Below are positions 34,075-43,086 of a DNA stretch of 64,000 bases, piece by piece; within the stretch, counting starts at the first letter, position 1; each line of letters starts with the position of its first letter. The position numbers and the translations under genes are program-made. Below the pieces are notes generated by a model. The model did not search any database, had not been told where the DNA came from, and saw only the letters and a list, made by a program, of their open reading frames with translations. Source of the stretch: Nostoc sp. TCL26-01 (lineage in GTDB: Bacteria > Cyanobacteriota > Cyanobacteriia > Cyanobacteriales > Nostocaceae); the NCBI RefSeq assembly GCF_013393945.1, contig NZ_CP040297.1, positions 1,144,001 through 1,208,000 on the forward strand. The letters are read 5' to 3'.

Positions 34075-34995
34075 TTAACCTGGGTAATTAACCAGAGGTG
34101 CAGCTGCGGGTGCTACTGTTTTCCAACCATTTTTGACTGACTCACTAACGGTTTGGGCATACTCAGTCGCCGCTTGATTGTGAGCAGGTGTAGGTCTATG
34201 GTTAGCGATAGTAGTTAACCATTGGTGATACTCTTCTGGTGATTCCACGACTACGTTTGCCTGCATGGTGGCAAAGTATGTGCCGCTATATTGGGAATCG
34301 GTGAGGCTATATTGACCTGGGCGGATGGGGGTAAATTCAAAGTCGATATTGTGATTGGGGATGATGTCTTGCTTGAGGCGGAAGGCTGGAATGTAAAAGC
34401 CGTGGAGGACATCATCTGAGTGGAGAGCTAATTTTACCCGGCGATCGCTTGGCAAATGCAATTCGGTACTGGTAACATCCTGTTCGGGATAGTGAAACAC
34501 CCAAGCCCATTGTTTAGCCAAAACATCAATGTTTTCTACAGGTTCAGCTAAACCATCGTTGGTGGCTGCATAGGCTGACTCCATTCCCATCGGGTTATGC
34601 AGATGTACCAAGGCAGTCGGCCCTTGAATCCCCATTTGTTCGTAAATTTGGTAGCTATAACCAGCAATCCAGAATACTAAAAGAATGGGTATGGCTGTCC
34701 AAACAACTTCTAGAGTGACGTTACCTTCAATGTGGGGGCCATCGCTGAAGTCGTCTTTGGCAGCGCGATGAAAAAGTAGAGAATAGATGAGAGTACAGGT
34801 GACTCCCAGGAAAATGAACGCACCAAGGGTCACTAAGAAGCTGAATAAATCATCAATTAAGTGAGATTCAGCCGCCGCTTGAGGAGGTAACCAAGTGTAA
34901 GCCTGTTTACCTATCCAGAAACTGATAATGGTAATAGCGATCGCACCTACTACCAATGTGATAATGTTTGAAGGCTTTGGGATGTTCATAGTCAA
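34075..34995 (-). CDS. ctaC: Cytochrome oxidase subunit II lacking the CuA ligands
   Basis: This 306-residue protein has two N-terminal transmembrane helices and a periplasmic/lumenal cupredoxin domain. The first CuA histidine is kept in DDVLHGFYIPAFRLKQD. The expected CxExCGxxHxxM block reads DSQYSGTYFATM near residue 232, so both Cys, the Glu and the second His are replaced and only the Met remains. Loss of CuA is the hallmark of the cyanobacterial alternative respiratory terminal oxidase (ARTO, Cox3-type), thought to take electrons directly from quinol. The C-terminus is extended and Ala/Thr-rich. Confidence 0.95.
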   Translation of the reverse strand: MTMNIPKPSNIITLVVGAIAITIISFWIGKQAYTWLPPQAAAESHLIDDLFSFLVTLGAFIFLGVTCTLIYSLLFHRAAKDDFSDGPHIEGNVTLEVVWTAIPILLVFWIAGYSYQIYEQMGIQGPTALVHLHNPMGMESAYAATNDGLAEPVENIDVLAKQWAWVFHYPEQDVTSTELHLPSDRRVKLALHSDDVLHGFYIPAFRLKQDIIPNHNIDFEFTPIRPGQYSLTDSQYSGTYFATMQANVVVESPEEYHQWLTTIANHRPTPAHNQAATEYAQTVSESVKNGWKTVAPAAAPLVNYPG

Positions 34996-34996
34996 G

Positions 34997-35057
34997 AGTC
35001 ATTGGTCATTGGTCATTAGTCATTGGTCATTGGTCATTGGTCATTAGTCATTGGTCA
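34997..35057. repeat. Heptamer array between the DUF2231 genes and ctaC
   Basis: About eight units of ATTGGTC and ATTAGTC are followed by 'cctattg' repeats to about 35095. This is the same class of heptamer repeats as elsewhere in the window. It fills most of the 106-base spacer inside the oxidase operon. Confidence 0.9.
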
Positions 35058-35101
35058 AGATTCTTCTCCTATTGCCTATTGCCTATTCCCTATCCCCTAC
35101 A

Positions 35102-35707
35102 CTATTTGAGGATGGTGTTGAGGTCTTCGCCTAGTCGCAGCAATCTATCTGCGGTGTTGTGTACGCCAAATTCAGCTGCTAGTTGTGCGCCTAAAGTTCC
35201 GTGAACGTACATCAAAAACATGATGACTGCACCAGCTGCTAAATAACTCCACTGCACTTGTCTGTCTTCACCTTCAGACCAGACATAGCGCTGCCATCCT
35301 CGCCAGAGAGTCATAATCGCAATTAATCCAAAGAGGACGACTCCACCGACTCCATGCCAAAGCATCGTTTGCATGGCTTGTAATCCCCATGCGCTTTTAA
35401 TATCGGTTGGTGGTGCAGCTAGCAGCATTTCATAAAAACCTGCACTGACTGTAAAGAACGTGATGATGGTGGAAGCTACCATGTTGTACCAACCAACATC
35501 AAAAAAGTTTTCCCGTTCTACAGTAATTGCCAAAAATTTGAAGACCCATTTCTGTGTAGGAAACAGCACACCCACAATATCAAAGGTGATACCAATGATG
35601 AATAAACCGAGAGTTAAATGGACTAGGTTGGGATGAATGGGTATGGTGTAGGGTAGCCCATTAGCCCCTAGTTGGACTTTTAATTGTTCAATCAGTTCTG
35701 GATTCAT
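35102..35707 (-). CDS. DUF2231-family membrane protein, second of a pair
   Basis: This is a 201-residue protein with four hydrophobic helices. It opens with LPYTIPIHPNLVHLTLGLFIIG, which carries the DUF2231 signature (IHPxxVH). A second His-rich site is in QAMQTMLWHGVGGVVLFG, and VHGTLGAQLAAEFGVH comes near the end. Histidines inside helices suggest haem or metal binding. The start overlaps the previous DUF2231 stop by 4 bases (ATGA). In Anabaena the cox3-type oxidase operon is preceded by two such genes, so a role in electron delivery to the oxidase is plausible but unproven. Confidence 0.88.
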   Translation of the reverse strand: MNPELIEQLKVQLGANGLPYTIPIHPNLVHLTLGLFIIGITFDIVGVLFPTQKWVFKFLAITVERENFFDVGWYNMVASTIITFFTVSAGFYEMLLAAPPTDIKSAWGLQAMQTMLWHGVGGVVLFGLIAIMTLWRGWQRYVWSEGEDRQVQWSYLAAGAVIMFLMYVHGTLGAQLAAEFGVHNTADRLLRLGEDLNTILK

Positions 35708-36204
35708 GGCAGCATCCCATCCTTAATGGCTTCAACAACTGGTACGGTGTGCAGTCCATATACCCACACTAGTTGATCACCGAGATATACTTGTACACCG
35801 ACAATCAGGGTTAAAAGTAGTCCGGCTCCCAGATAATAAAAGGGGATTTTCTGTGGGTTGCGAGTACGGATGACATAACGCCATGCTGTCAGTGCAGCAA
35901 TAATTCCTGAAAGTGACCAACCAAGTAGAGTGTGCAGATTTAATACTGACTTAGCTACTTCATAAGGTTTAGCTAAACCGGCTTCAAACTGACCAAAAAT
36001 AATGGCGACAAAAATGGCGATCGTTGCCACAAACATATTCCACCAACTCACCTCAAATAGGCGAGTTTTGCCAGTAAAATAACCAACTAAATCACAAGCA
36101 AACGCAAATACTACCATCGCAATTACGAAGTGAACAACGATGGGATGAATTGTATCTGGATAAGGTAAATTGTGGTCATTCAAGGATGTAAGAAAATCAA
36201 GCAT
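35704..36204 (-). CDS. DUF2231-family membrane protein, first gene of the oxidase operon
   Basis: This 166-residue protein has four hydrophobic helices. The signature DTIHPIVVHFVIAMVVFAFACDLVG is near the N-terminus, a conserved His lies in VLNLHTLLGWSLSG, and VYGLHTVPVVEAIKDG is at the C-terminus. It is paralogous to the following gene, and the two overlap by 4 bases. It is the first gene of the operon, and its 966-base upstream region must hold the oxidase promoter. Heterocyst-linked control is known for related operons, but no clear NtcA site was found here. Confidence 0.88.
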   Translation of the reverse strand: MLDFLTSLNDHNLPYPDTIHPIVVHFVIAMVVFAFACDLVGYFTGKTRLFEVSWWNMFVATIAIFVAIIFGQFEAGLAKPYEVAKSVLNLHTLLGWSLSGIIAALTAWRYVIRTRNPQKIPFYYLGAGLLLTLIVGVQVYLGDQLVWVYGLHTVPVVEAIKDGMLP

Positions 36205-36702
36205 CGTCCTCTCCTAAACATATCTATTACACCTCAGTAAAACTTCAACACATGACACTAAACTCATCAAAATAGGCGTTCACACATGACCAGGATTTAT
36301 TCATCAGATGTTCGTAGCGCCATCCGGTCACGCCAGTATTAGCCTTATTATCAACAAATTTGGTGAGGCTATTATTTATAGTCGATGATTAAGGTTAATT
36401 CATTTGTTCATACTGATACTTTGCAACAGCGATTTTAAATTTACCCGCTAAAATTGCTGTTATCCGGTGATTTGGTGAGACCTATTTATTAGCTTAAGGA
36501 TTTTTTTAGTAGTTGTCAAAAGTAATTACAACAATTTTGTGAAAATCTTTTGATTAGCAAAAACAAGTATTTTATAATGTATCTTTGTTTGCTATTTTAG
36601 TATATTGCGAATACAAAATTCTTATGTGTGCAATGTTAACAACTACCAATTATGAATTTGTGAGTGTGAATACAATAGGTAATGGGTAATGGGTGATAGG
36701 TA

Positions 36703-36916
36703 ATACCAATTCACAAAAATCCTGATACATATAGCTTACTCGTTGGGTATTGTCCGCCCACCGTTAAAACGGTGGTCTCATAGCTTAAGTCCATTAAAAT
36801 GGACTCTGATATTCAGTCCTCTTGAGAGGACTTTAGCTATGAGACAGGGATTTACAATCCCTGACGGACTGACGGACTCACGTATTTGTATCATTATTAA
36901 AGTGAAATGGTATAAC
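36703..36916. mobile_element. MITE carrying a BIME-like payload
   Basis: The ends AATACCAATTCAC and GTGAAATGGTATAA are terminal inverted repeats, with subterminal TGATACA and TGTATCA also inverted. Inside, at 36758-36863, lie four stems: CCACCGTT-AACGGTGG, AGTCCATT-AATGGACT, AGTCCTCT-AGAGGACT and CAGGGATT-AATCCCTG. The linkers TCTCATAGC and GCTATGAGA are perfect inverted copies. A related MITE at 47849-47949 has a different internal palindrome. Confidence 0.75.
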
Positions 36917-36987
36917 TTGTACTGAGCGCAGTCGTAAAGTTTACGGCATAGCTACGCTCAGGGCGAAGCCTCTAGTTAAGCAGAAAA

Positions 36988-37062
36988 GTAGGTTGGGTTG
37001 AGCGACAGCGAAACCCAACAAAGTCTTGATACCGTTGGGTTTCATTCTTCAACCCAACCTAC
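36988..37062. repeat. Dispersed 'aggttggg' repeat, shortened copy
   Basis: GTAGGTTGGGTTGAG begins the element and AACCCAACCTACA ends it, giving a long terminal inverted repeat. An internal AAACCCAAC/GTTGGGTTT pair is also present. Longer copies are at 41062-41156 and 46469-46563. Confidence 0.85.
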
Positions 37063-37170
37063 ACCAGTTGTAGTTTTTAGCCTTAACTGAACTGTATTGG
37101 GGTATAGAGGTGTACTGAGTTTTTATGTGCCAGCACAGGCTACGCTAACACAAATCATTCATCCTACTTA

Positions 37171-39696
37171 TTAAGAATTACTGATAGGTAGAGTGAACCA
37201 GAACGTTAAGCCACGCTGACGGTTGCTGGTGACACCAATTTTCCCGCCGTGGGCTTGGATGATTTGGCGAGAGAGATACATTTTGAGACTAATGGCTGTA
37301 GAACAGGGAGCTTGAGGATCGCGGATGTATAAATCGAAGAGGCGATCGCATTCTAACTTACTCATGGTCACGCCGTTATCTTGAATTTGTGTGCGGATCA
37401 TGCCATCTGCAACTGTGGCTTTGAGGCTAAAGTTTAATCCTGGGGGGTTGTGTTGCAAGCTATGGGTAAACAAATTCAGCAATACTTTCTCTAACCGCAT
37501 CGTGTCTACCATCACCAAAGGTAGATTTTGCCCCACTAGGTTTTCTAAAGTCGCTTGGTTTTGGCTGAAGATAGGTTGCAAATCTCTCACAATCCTTTCT
37601 AAAAATGCGCCAAAAGGCACTAATTCTGGCTGGAGAGTCATTCCTTGTTCTTCACAGTAGTGAATTTCTAGCAAGGAATCCAGCATGGCTAATTGACGGT
37701 CATTACCTTGAATCATTCGCTCGATAATTGAGCAGGGGATGGGGACTGGGGACTGGGGACTGGGGGAGGTGGGGTTTTTGGTTCCTGTTTGGAGATTTTT
37801 GAGTACCATCAGGTTCCCGATGACGGAAGTGCGTAAATCGTGGGCTACGGTGTGGAGTACCACGTCTTTTACGCGCTGCATTTCTGCTAGTTCTCGCATT
37901 TTTTCTTGTAATTGGGCGGTGCGTTCTTCTACCTGATGTTCTAAATTGGTGTTTAAGTCTGCTAATTTTTGATATAGTTTGGCTTGTTGGATGGCGATCG
38001 CTAACTGTTCAGACATCTGCTGTAGCAAGTCGATTTCTATGGGTTGCCAATTACGGGGTGCAGAACATTGATTGGCTACGATCGCACCAAACAATTCATC
38101 ACCTAAAAATATCGGTACTGCTAGGGAAGCTTTGGTTTGAAATTGTTGATAAACAGCTTGACATTGGGGCGAGGCTGCGGTTTTATTTACGTCTTCTACC
38201 ACACGCAAGCGATTGCTGGTGAAAATTGTTTTTAATTCTTGTAGATAAGTTTGATCCTTGTTCGTCCAGCCTAAGATTGAGGGATATCTCACATCTACGG
38301 ATTCAGCGACAGTTCTAATCCCTACACTGTCATCACTGATACCAATAAATACCCGGTCTACTTGCAAAAATTGCCGGACTTCTGTAACTGTAGTTTGGAG
38401 AATTTCTTCTAAATTGAGTGAAGAACGAATTCTGACTAAGGTTTCTGCTAAGATGCGATCGCGTTGTGCGCTCAGGCGTAATTGGGCTTCGGTTTGTTTG
38501 CGTTCAGTAATATTATGGTTAACTGCCAAAATGTAAGGTATACCATCTAAATCAATCACCTCGGCAGAAAGCAATGATGTCATGATTTCGCCCGATTTAC
38601 ACCTATAGGCTATTTCCCAATTGCGAATTACTCCTTGTGTCTGCAATTGTTGAATTAATTTTAGGCGATCGTCTTCATTCACCCAAATATTTAATTCTAA
38701 AGCAGTGTGACCAATTGTTTCTTCTCGCCCATAGCCGGAAAGTTGCACAAAACTGTCATTGACTTCTATAAAGCGTCCTTCGTGGAGAGTACTAATAGTA
38801 ATAGGATCAGGACTGCAATTAAAAGCTTTAGAAAATTTTTGGGCAAAATTTTGCAAAGTACTTTCGGCTTGTTTGCGTTCGGTGATATCTCTGACAATCG
38901 CTAAAACTTCATCTGGACTGCTGACTACCAAACGCGCCTCATAATCTCGCATTCCTAAAGGTGTTGATAACTGATACTCACAGGTTTGTAAGGTTCCGGT
39001 ATCTAAAGTTTTTGCAATGATTTCTTGAGCATTAATTGCCACATCTGCTGGTAAAACATCCCGCAAGTTACGCCCAATGATTTCTTCCTGACAACAAGTA
39101 ATGTTTGTTGCTTCACCTTGTAAATCCAGATACTTACCATCACGGCTAAGACGAAATATTAAATCAGGAATAGCATTCAAAATAGCTTGATACCGTGCTT
39201 CCGTTGTTTGCAATTGTATTTGTGTCTGTTTGTGGTCTGTAATATCCATGACCAATCCATCCCACAGAATGTCACCATTAGCCTGTAATTCTAGTTGGGA
39301 TGCACCGTGAATCCACTTGACTTTACCACTGGGGGTAACAATTCGCCCTTGCCAATGCCAAGGTTTTATTGTATCTGTGGCTAGAGCGATCGATTCAGTA
39401 AAGCTGGTTAAATCTTCTACATGAATTAGTTTGTGAAATACTGGTAAATCTAGTTGGATGACTTCAGGCTCTAATTCATACAAGTCTCGACTACCAGAAC
39501 TGACGTAAATAGCACATTGAGAACCGTCTTGCTGGACAAGAAATTGAAAAATTATTCCTGGTAAATTGGCTGCAACCTTTTCCCAGTTATTAATTATCTG
39601 TTGTTGATTATCTGGTTGATACCATAATTTTATCGTTTCATCCACTCTTTGACCCTGAGATATACCAGCAAATAATGTATTATTAACGGTTATCAT
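37171..39696 (-). CDS. Multi-PAS/GAF sensor histidine kinase with a degenerate catalytic domain
   Basis: This is an 841-residue soluble protein. PAS-like domains lie at about 45-155 (PAS_3), 165-275 and 285-400, joined by 'DITERKQ(A/T)E' linkers, and a phytochrome-type GAF follows at 410-575. The H-box is VLHTVAHDLRTSVIG near residue 617. The ATPase domain is degraded: the N-box reads VLLNLFTHSLQHNPP (His where Asn is usual), and glycine-rich lids are reduced to QDNGVTMSKL and GKIGVTSNRQRGLTFWF. Autokinase activity is therefore doubtful. A proline/serine-rich insert at about 640-653 is encoded by a G-rich repeat. Confidence 0.88.
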   Translation of the reverse strand: MITVNNTLFAGISQGQRVDETIKLWYQPDNQQQIINNWEKVAANLPGIIFQFLVQQDGSQCAIYVSSGSRDLYELEPEVIQLDLPVFHKLIHVEDLTSFTESIALATDTIKPWHWQGRIVTPSGKVKWIHGASQLELQANGDILWDGLVMDITDHKQTQIQLQTTEARYQAILNAIPDLIFRLSRDGKYLDLQGEATNITCCQEEIIGRNLRDVLPADVAINAQEIIAKTLDTGTLQTCEYQLSTPLGMRDYEARLVVSSPDEVLAIVRDITERKQAESTLQNFAQKFSKAFNCSPDPITISTLHEGRFIEVNDSFVQLSGYGREETIGHTALELNIWVNEDDRLKLIQQLQTQGVIRNWEIAYRCKSGEIMTSLLSAEVIDLDGIPYILAVNHNITERKQTEAQLRLSAQRDRILAETLVRIRSSLNLEEILQTTVTEVRQFLQVDRVFIGISDDSVGIRTVAESVDVRYPSILGWTNKDQTYLQELKTIFTSNRLRVVEDVNKTAASPQCQAVYQQFQTKASLAVPIFLGDELFGAIVANQCSAPRNWQPIEIDLLQQMSEQLAIAIQQAKLYQKLADLNTNLEHQVEERTAQLQEKMRELAEMQRVKDVVLHTVAHDLRTSVIGNLMVLKNLQTGTKNPTSPSPQSPVPIPCSIIERMIQGNDRQLAMLDSLLEIHYCEEQGMTLQPELVPFGAFLERIVRDLQPIFSQNQATLENLVGQNLPLVMVDTMRLEKVLLNLFTHSLQHNPPGLNFSLKATVADGMIRTQIQDNGVTMSKLECDRLFDLYIRDPQAPCSTAISLKMYLSRQIIQAHGGKIGVTSNRQRGLTFWFTLPISNS
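37735..37775. repeat. GGGGACT tandem repeat inside the kinase gene
   Basis: The plus strand has GGGGATGGGGACTGGGGACT and continues with further GGGGACT-like units to GGGGGAGGTGGGG. The seven-base period gives four or more G-runs of four. On the coding strand it encodes PTSPSPQSPVPIP just after the H-box. Copy number and G-quadruplex formation could vary. Confidence 0.9.
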
Positions 39697-40084
39697 AGCT
39701 ATTTTGACAGTTTTTCAGAATAGTGATGCTATCAGCATCATCCATAGCAGCAGCAAAACCGCTTCTTACTTCAGGTTAGTTCCTGATGAGGCGATCGCAT
39801 TCACCCAATCGGGTGAACCATTCTAGGACTTACGCAGTATCACCAAATTTTCTGGCTTTTTTGTCAATAGTCAATCGTGAGATAGTGCGTTCCTGTTCAC
39901 CCCCGTGAGCAGGTTTCCCGACTTGTAGCTGGCTCCCCTTGACTAACGACTAACGACTAATGACTAATGACTCATAACTAATGACTAATGACTAATGACT
40001 CATAACTAATGACCAATGACCATTGATTAATGACTATTGACCATTGACTAATGACTATTGACCATTGACCATTGACCATTGACC
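39697..40084. repeat. Intergenic region with a long heptamer array (39939-40084)
   Basis: About twenty degenerate seven-base units (TGACTAA, TGACTCA, TGACCAT, TGACTAT) run uninterrupted up to the stop of the ABC permease gene. Ahead of it lies a partial 'taggacttacgcag' repeat near 39824 and a HIP1 site. No gene is present. The array is the longest of its class in the window. Confidence 0.9.
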
Positions 40085-41011
40085 TTAAATCAACCCATCT
40101 CCCCCTGGCTGACTAATCACTAATCGCAATACAGATAAAGCTAAAATTATTAAAAATAAGACTAAGCCAATTGTGCAAGCATAGCTAATTTCTAAGTTAT
40201 CAAAAGCTTGCTCGTAGAGATAATACACAATTGTCTTGGAACTATTTAGTGGCCCTCCTTGAGTCATAATATAAACTTCTTCAAATACTTTAGTCGCCGA
40301 AATTGCCGAAATTACTGCCACTAATGCCAAATAAGGCTTCATTAAAGGTATGGTAATATCCCAATGTTTACGCATACCATCTGAGCCATCAATCGCAGCA
40401 GCTTCATACACATCTGCGGGAATTGATTGCAATCCAGCTAAATAAATTACCATGTAATAACCAAGTCCTTTCCAGATTGTTACAGCCATCACACTGGCTA
40501 AAGAAATTGGGACAATACCGAAAAGTTTAGCTGGACTGGTAAGCCAGGGAATCCCATCGGGGAAAAGACCTACGGTTTTTAATAACTGATTGAGCAAACC
40601 ATTTTCTGCATATAACCATTTCCAAGCTATACCCGCCACCACCATAGAAATTACTACTGGGGTGTAATAAGCGGCTCTAAACCAATTAATTCCCCGCAAT
40701 TTTTGATTCACTAAAATTGCTAACCCCAAAGGCGTAATTACTAAAATTGGGACGACACCAACAAGGTAGAGAAAAGTGTTTTCTAGCGTTTTCCAGAAAA
40801 CAGTATCTTTCCACAGACGCAAGAAGTTTGTCAAACCTATCCATTGAGGTGGTTGGCTGAGGTCTTCATAGCTGGTAAAACTTAAATAAAACGCTTGCAA
40901 TGCTGGCCAAAAGACAGTTAACCCCAATAAAATCAAAGCAGGTAGCAAGAACAAATAAGGAGTCAAGCGCTGTTTGATAAGTATCCAATCTTTAGCTGTC
41001 AATTGATTCAT
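40085..41011 (-). CDS. Sugar ABC transporter permease (MalF/UgpA type)
   Basis: This 308-residue integral membrane protein has six predicted helices. The binding-protein-dependent transport signature is EAAAIDGSDGMRKHWDITIPLMKP near residues 205-230, the loop that contacts the ATPase. The N-terminus TPYLFLLPALILLGLTVFWP is typical of CUT1 permeases for oligosaccharides or glycerol-3-phosphate. The second permease, binding protein and ATPase are not adjacent, so the substrate is unknown. The gene is transcribed alone between two repeat regions. Confidence 0.9.
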   Translation of the reverse strand: MNQLTAKDWILIKQRLTPYLFLLPALILLGLTVFWPALQAFYLSFTSYEDLSQPPQWIGLTNFLRLWKDTVFWKTLENTFLYLVGVVPILVITPLGLAILVNQKLRGINWFRAAYYTPVVISMVVAGIAWKWLYAENGLLNQLLKTVGLFPDGIPWLTSPAKLFGIVPISLASVMAVTIWKGLGYYMVIYLAGLQSIPADVYEAAAIDGSDGMRKHWDITIPLMKPYLALVAVISAISATKVFEEVYIMTQGGPLNSSKTIVYYLYEQAFDNLEISYACTIGLVLFLIILALSVLRLVISQPGGDGLI

Positions 41012-41061
41012 AAAAGCAGTTTAATTTACCAGTAAAGACCAATTAAGTAAGCAAAAAAAAT

Positions 41062-41156
41062 TGTAGGTTGGGTGGAGGCTTTGCGAAACCCAACACCAAT
41101 ATCCATACTGGGTTTTTAAGATCCATGTTGGGTTGCTGCGCTTAACCCAACCTACG
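41062..41156. repeat. Dispersed 'aggttggg' repeat, full copy
   Basis: TTGTAGGTTGGGTGGAGGC starts the element and TTAACCCAACCTACG ends it. The middle contains 'aaacccaacaccaatatcc' and 'gatccatgttgggttgc'. It is about 90% alike by eye to the copy at 46469-46563. It lies between the ABC permease and the reductase gene. Confidence 0.9.
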
Positions 41157-41184
41157 TCTACTGGCTGGCTAGATAGCAAATTCT

Positions 41185-42306
41185 CTATCTGCCAAAACCA
41201 CGGATTAAGCGCTTGATCGCACGATCTGTAACACTACTATAAGATAGTTCACCACAGAGAATCTGACTCATAAATTTAGGTGCAGCAGGATGCTTGACAC
41301 CAACTTTGTAAGCAATACCAGGAAAGCGATAGAAAGCCCCAGCTAATTTTTGCGCCCAGGCCATCTCTGTACCCCAACTTTCCTGGATGATTTGGGTATA
41401 TTTTTCTAAAGCGTTAATATCACCAGCCAAGGCTTGATCAATGGCTCCTGCGGCAATTAAACCACTATAAATTGACGGACGAATACCTTCTGCCGTGATC
41501 GGATCAACTATACAAGCTGCTTCCCCTGCCAATACGGCATTTTGGGTATGTAACTTTTGATTACCATTCCAAATGGCTATTGGATGACCATATTGTTTGC
41601 TAGTTTGTACATCTATATTAAACAATTGGGCATATTCAGCCAAAATTTTCTTAAAATCTTGGGGTTGACCACCAATAAATGTACCTACACCGATGGAATA
41701 ACCATTATCTTTGGGAAAGTTCCAGATATAGCCATTTTTCACTAAGCCAAACTCTAGGTGAATTGTAGATTTATTCACCACATTGGCGGGAACTTCTGCT
41801 TCTAAAGCCCCAGCTAAACGGCGTTGACGATCTTTAAAACCCAACCATTTGGCCATTGATCCTTTAGCACCATCAGCCGCAATCAGATAACGACTGGTAA
41901 ATGAACTATCAGCTGTGTTGACTTGCCAATAGTCAGTTTTAAATTCAATACCCGTTACTTCCGTATTATCTCGGAGTTCAGCCCCTTGTTTTTGGGCTTG
42001 CTGGACTAAAAAATGGTCAAAAATATCTCTACGCACCATCCAAACTGGTTCTTTGGTGTCAATTTTAGCTTCTACGGGGTCGCCTAAGTTCCAGGTAAAG
42101 CGAAATGAGTCGGCTTTGACAGAAATTGCTGGACTAAAGTCGAAGTCAAACCACTCAGCGATCGCTGGTGATACACCCCCCCCACATGGTTTATATCTGG
42201 GTAGGGATGCTTTTTCTAACACTAATACTGAGTGTCCTTTTTTGGCTAGATGATAAGCTGCTGTTCCACCCGCAGGCCCAGCACCAACAACAATGGCATT
42301 GTACAT
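41185..42306 (-). CDS. Geranylgeranyl-reductase-family FAD oxidoreductase
   Basis: This 373-residue flavoprotein begins with the dinucleotide-binding motif AIVVGAGPAGGTAAYHLAKKG. The motif RYLIAADGAKGSMAKWLG and the FAD-contacting stretch AVLAGEAACIVDPITAEGIRPS are the second and third family signatures. The sequence fits the geranylgeranyl reductase (ChlP-like) superfamily, but it differs from the main chlorophyll enzyme in length and motifs. A paralogous reductase of isoprenoid chains or another membrane substrate is likely. It is transcribed alone. Confidence 0.88.
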   Translation of the reverse strand: MYNAIVVGAGPAGGTAAYHLAKKGHSVLVLEKASLPRYKPCGGGVSPAIAEWFDFDFSPAISVKADSFRFTWNLGDPVEAKIDTKEPVWMVRRDIFDHFLVQQAQKQGAELRDNTEVTGIEFKTDYWQVNTADSSFTSRYLIAADGAKGSMAKWLGFKDRQRRLAGALEAEVPANVVNKSTIHLEFGLVKNGYIWNFPKDNGYSIGVGTFIGGQPQDFKKILAEYAQLFNIDVQTSKQYGHPIAIWNGNQKLHTQNAVLAGEAACIVDPITAEGIRPSIYSGLIAAGAIDQALAGDINALEKYTQIIQESWGTEMAWAQKLAGAFYRFPGIAYKVGVKHPAAPKFMSQILCGELSYSSVTDRAIKRLIRGFGR

Positions 42307-42366
42307 AACAATTCAAAATTCAAAATTCAAAATTAAGAAACTTAATTTTTGTCAAGATTCAATCAT

Positions 42367-42473
42367 CTAGGACTTACGCAGTGTCACAAAGTTTTCTGGC
42401 TGTTTTGACCATTGACCATTGACCATTGACCACCTTCTTTTATGGTTTCTTGGTTGAGTGCATAAGTCCTATA
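42367..42473. mobile_element. MITE-like element with 'aggacttacgca' ends
   Basis: AGGACTTACGCA at the left and TGCATAAGTCCT at the right form terminal inverted repeats. Inside are 'gtcacaaagttttctggc' and four TTGACCA heptamers (42406-42431). A left-end fragment of the same element lies near 39824. Confidence 0.65.
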
Positions 42474-42537
42474 ATCAAAGTTTTTTATTTCCCAATAATT
42501 CAGGCTGAAGCACAAAAATCTCCAGCCTTAATTATGT

Positions 42538-43086
42538 TTAGACAGTGGTGATGTCTTTTTCTTTTTCTGTCAACAACTCGTCAATTTTGGTTGTGTACTG
42601 ATTGGTGAGTTTTTGCAGTTTATCTTGTTGGTCTTTGGATTCGTCCTCAGAAATTTCCGAGGCTTTTTCCTGTTTGCGAATTGAGTCTAAGGTATCACGG
42701 CGGATATTACGAATACCGACACGACCTTCTTCAGCATACTTGGCTGCTAGTTTGACTAATTCTTTGCGGCGATCGCTTGTTAAGGGGGGAATGTTTAGCC
42801 GCACTACAGCACCGTCATTACTGGGGGTTAAACCCACATCTGACAGAGAAATTGCCTTCTCGACAATATTTAAACTGCTTTTATCGTAGGGCTGAATCAG
42901 GATGGTTGTGGCATCTGGTGTACTGATATTCGCCAGTGATTTTAGGGGGGTGGGTGAACCGTAATAGTCCACTAACACCTTATCTAATAAACTGGCATTG
43001 GCACGACCAGTGCGAATGGTGTTAAAAGCCTGCTGAGTTGCCTCAACAGTTTTTTGCATTTTATTTTGAGCTTCAGCTAATTTCAC
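42538..43086 (-). CDS. frr: Ribosome recycling factor
   Basis: The protein is about 182 residues from GTG 43086, which has the Shine-Dalgarno GGGAGG six bases upstream. An in-frame TTG 15 bases earlier is less likely. RRF motifs are [21 protein letters not shown], then [16 protein letters not shown], then [21 protein letters not shown] and [17 protein letters not shown]. It dissociates post-termination ribosomes with EF-G. It overlaps the end of pyrH by 14 bases, which is the conserved pyrH-frr pair. Confidence 0.96.
   Translation of the reverse strand: MKLAEAQNKMQKTVEATQQAFNTIRTGRANASLLDKVLVDYYGSPTPLKSLANISTPDATTILIQPYDKSSLNIVEKAISLSDVGLTPSNDGAVVRLNIPPLTSDRRKELVKLAAKYAEEGRVGIRNIRRDTLDSIRKQEKASEISEDESKDQQDKLQKLTNQYTTKIDELLTEKEKDITTV

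Larger units (their letters stand above)
36205..37170. other. Repeat-rich intergenic region upstream of the oxidase operon
   Basis: The first 400 bases (36205-36660) are AT-rich and should contain the oxidase promoter. I did not find a GTA-N8-TAC NtcA site. A MITE at 36703-36916 encloses a BIME-like element. An 'aggttggg' repeat lies at 36988-37062, and a fragment resembling half of the 12587 MITE at 37107-37170. No coding sequence is supported. Confidence 0.75.

Noticed and set aside
36205..36660. NtcA site (GTA-N8-TAC) ahead of the oxidase operon
   Set aside because: Searched by eye on both strands. Only partial matches were seen, so heterocyst-linked control cannot be claimed from sequence.
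36743..36925. 60-residue plus-strand frame (MGIVRPPLKRWSHSLSPLK...)
   Set aside because: It is the translation of a BIME-like palindrome inside a MITE.
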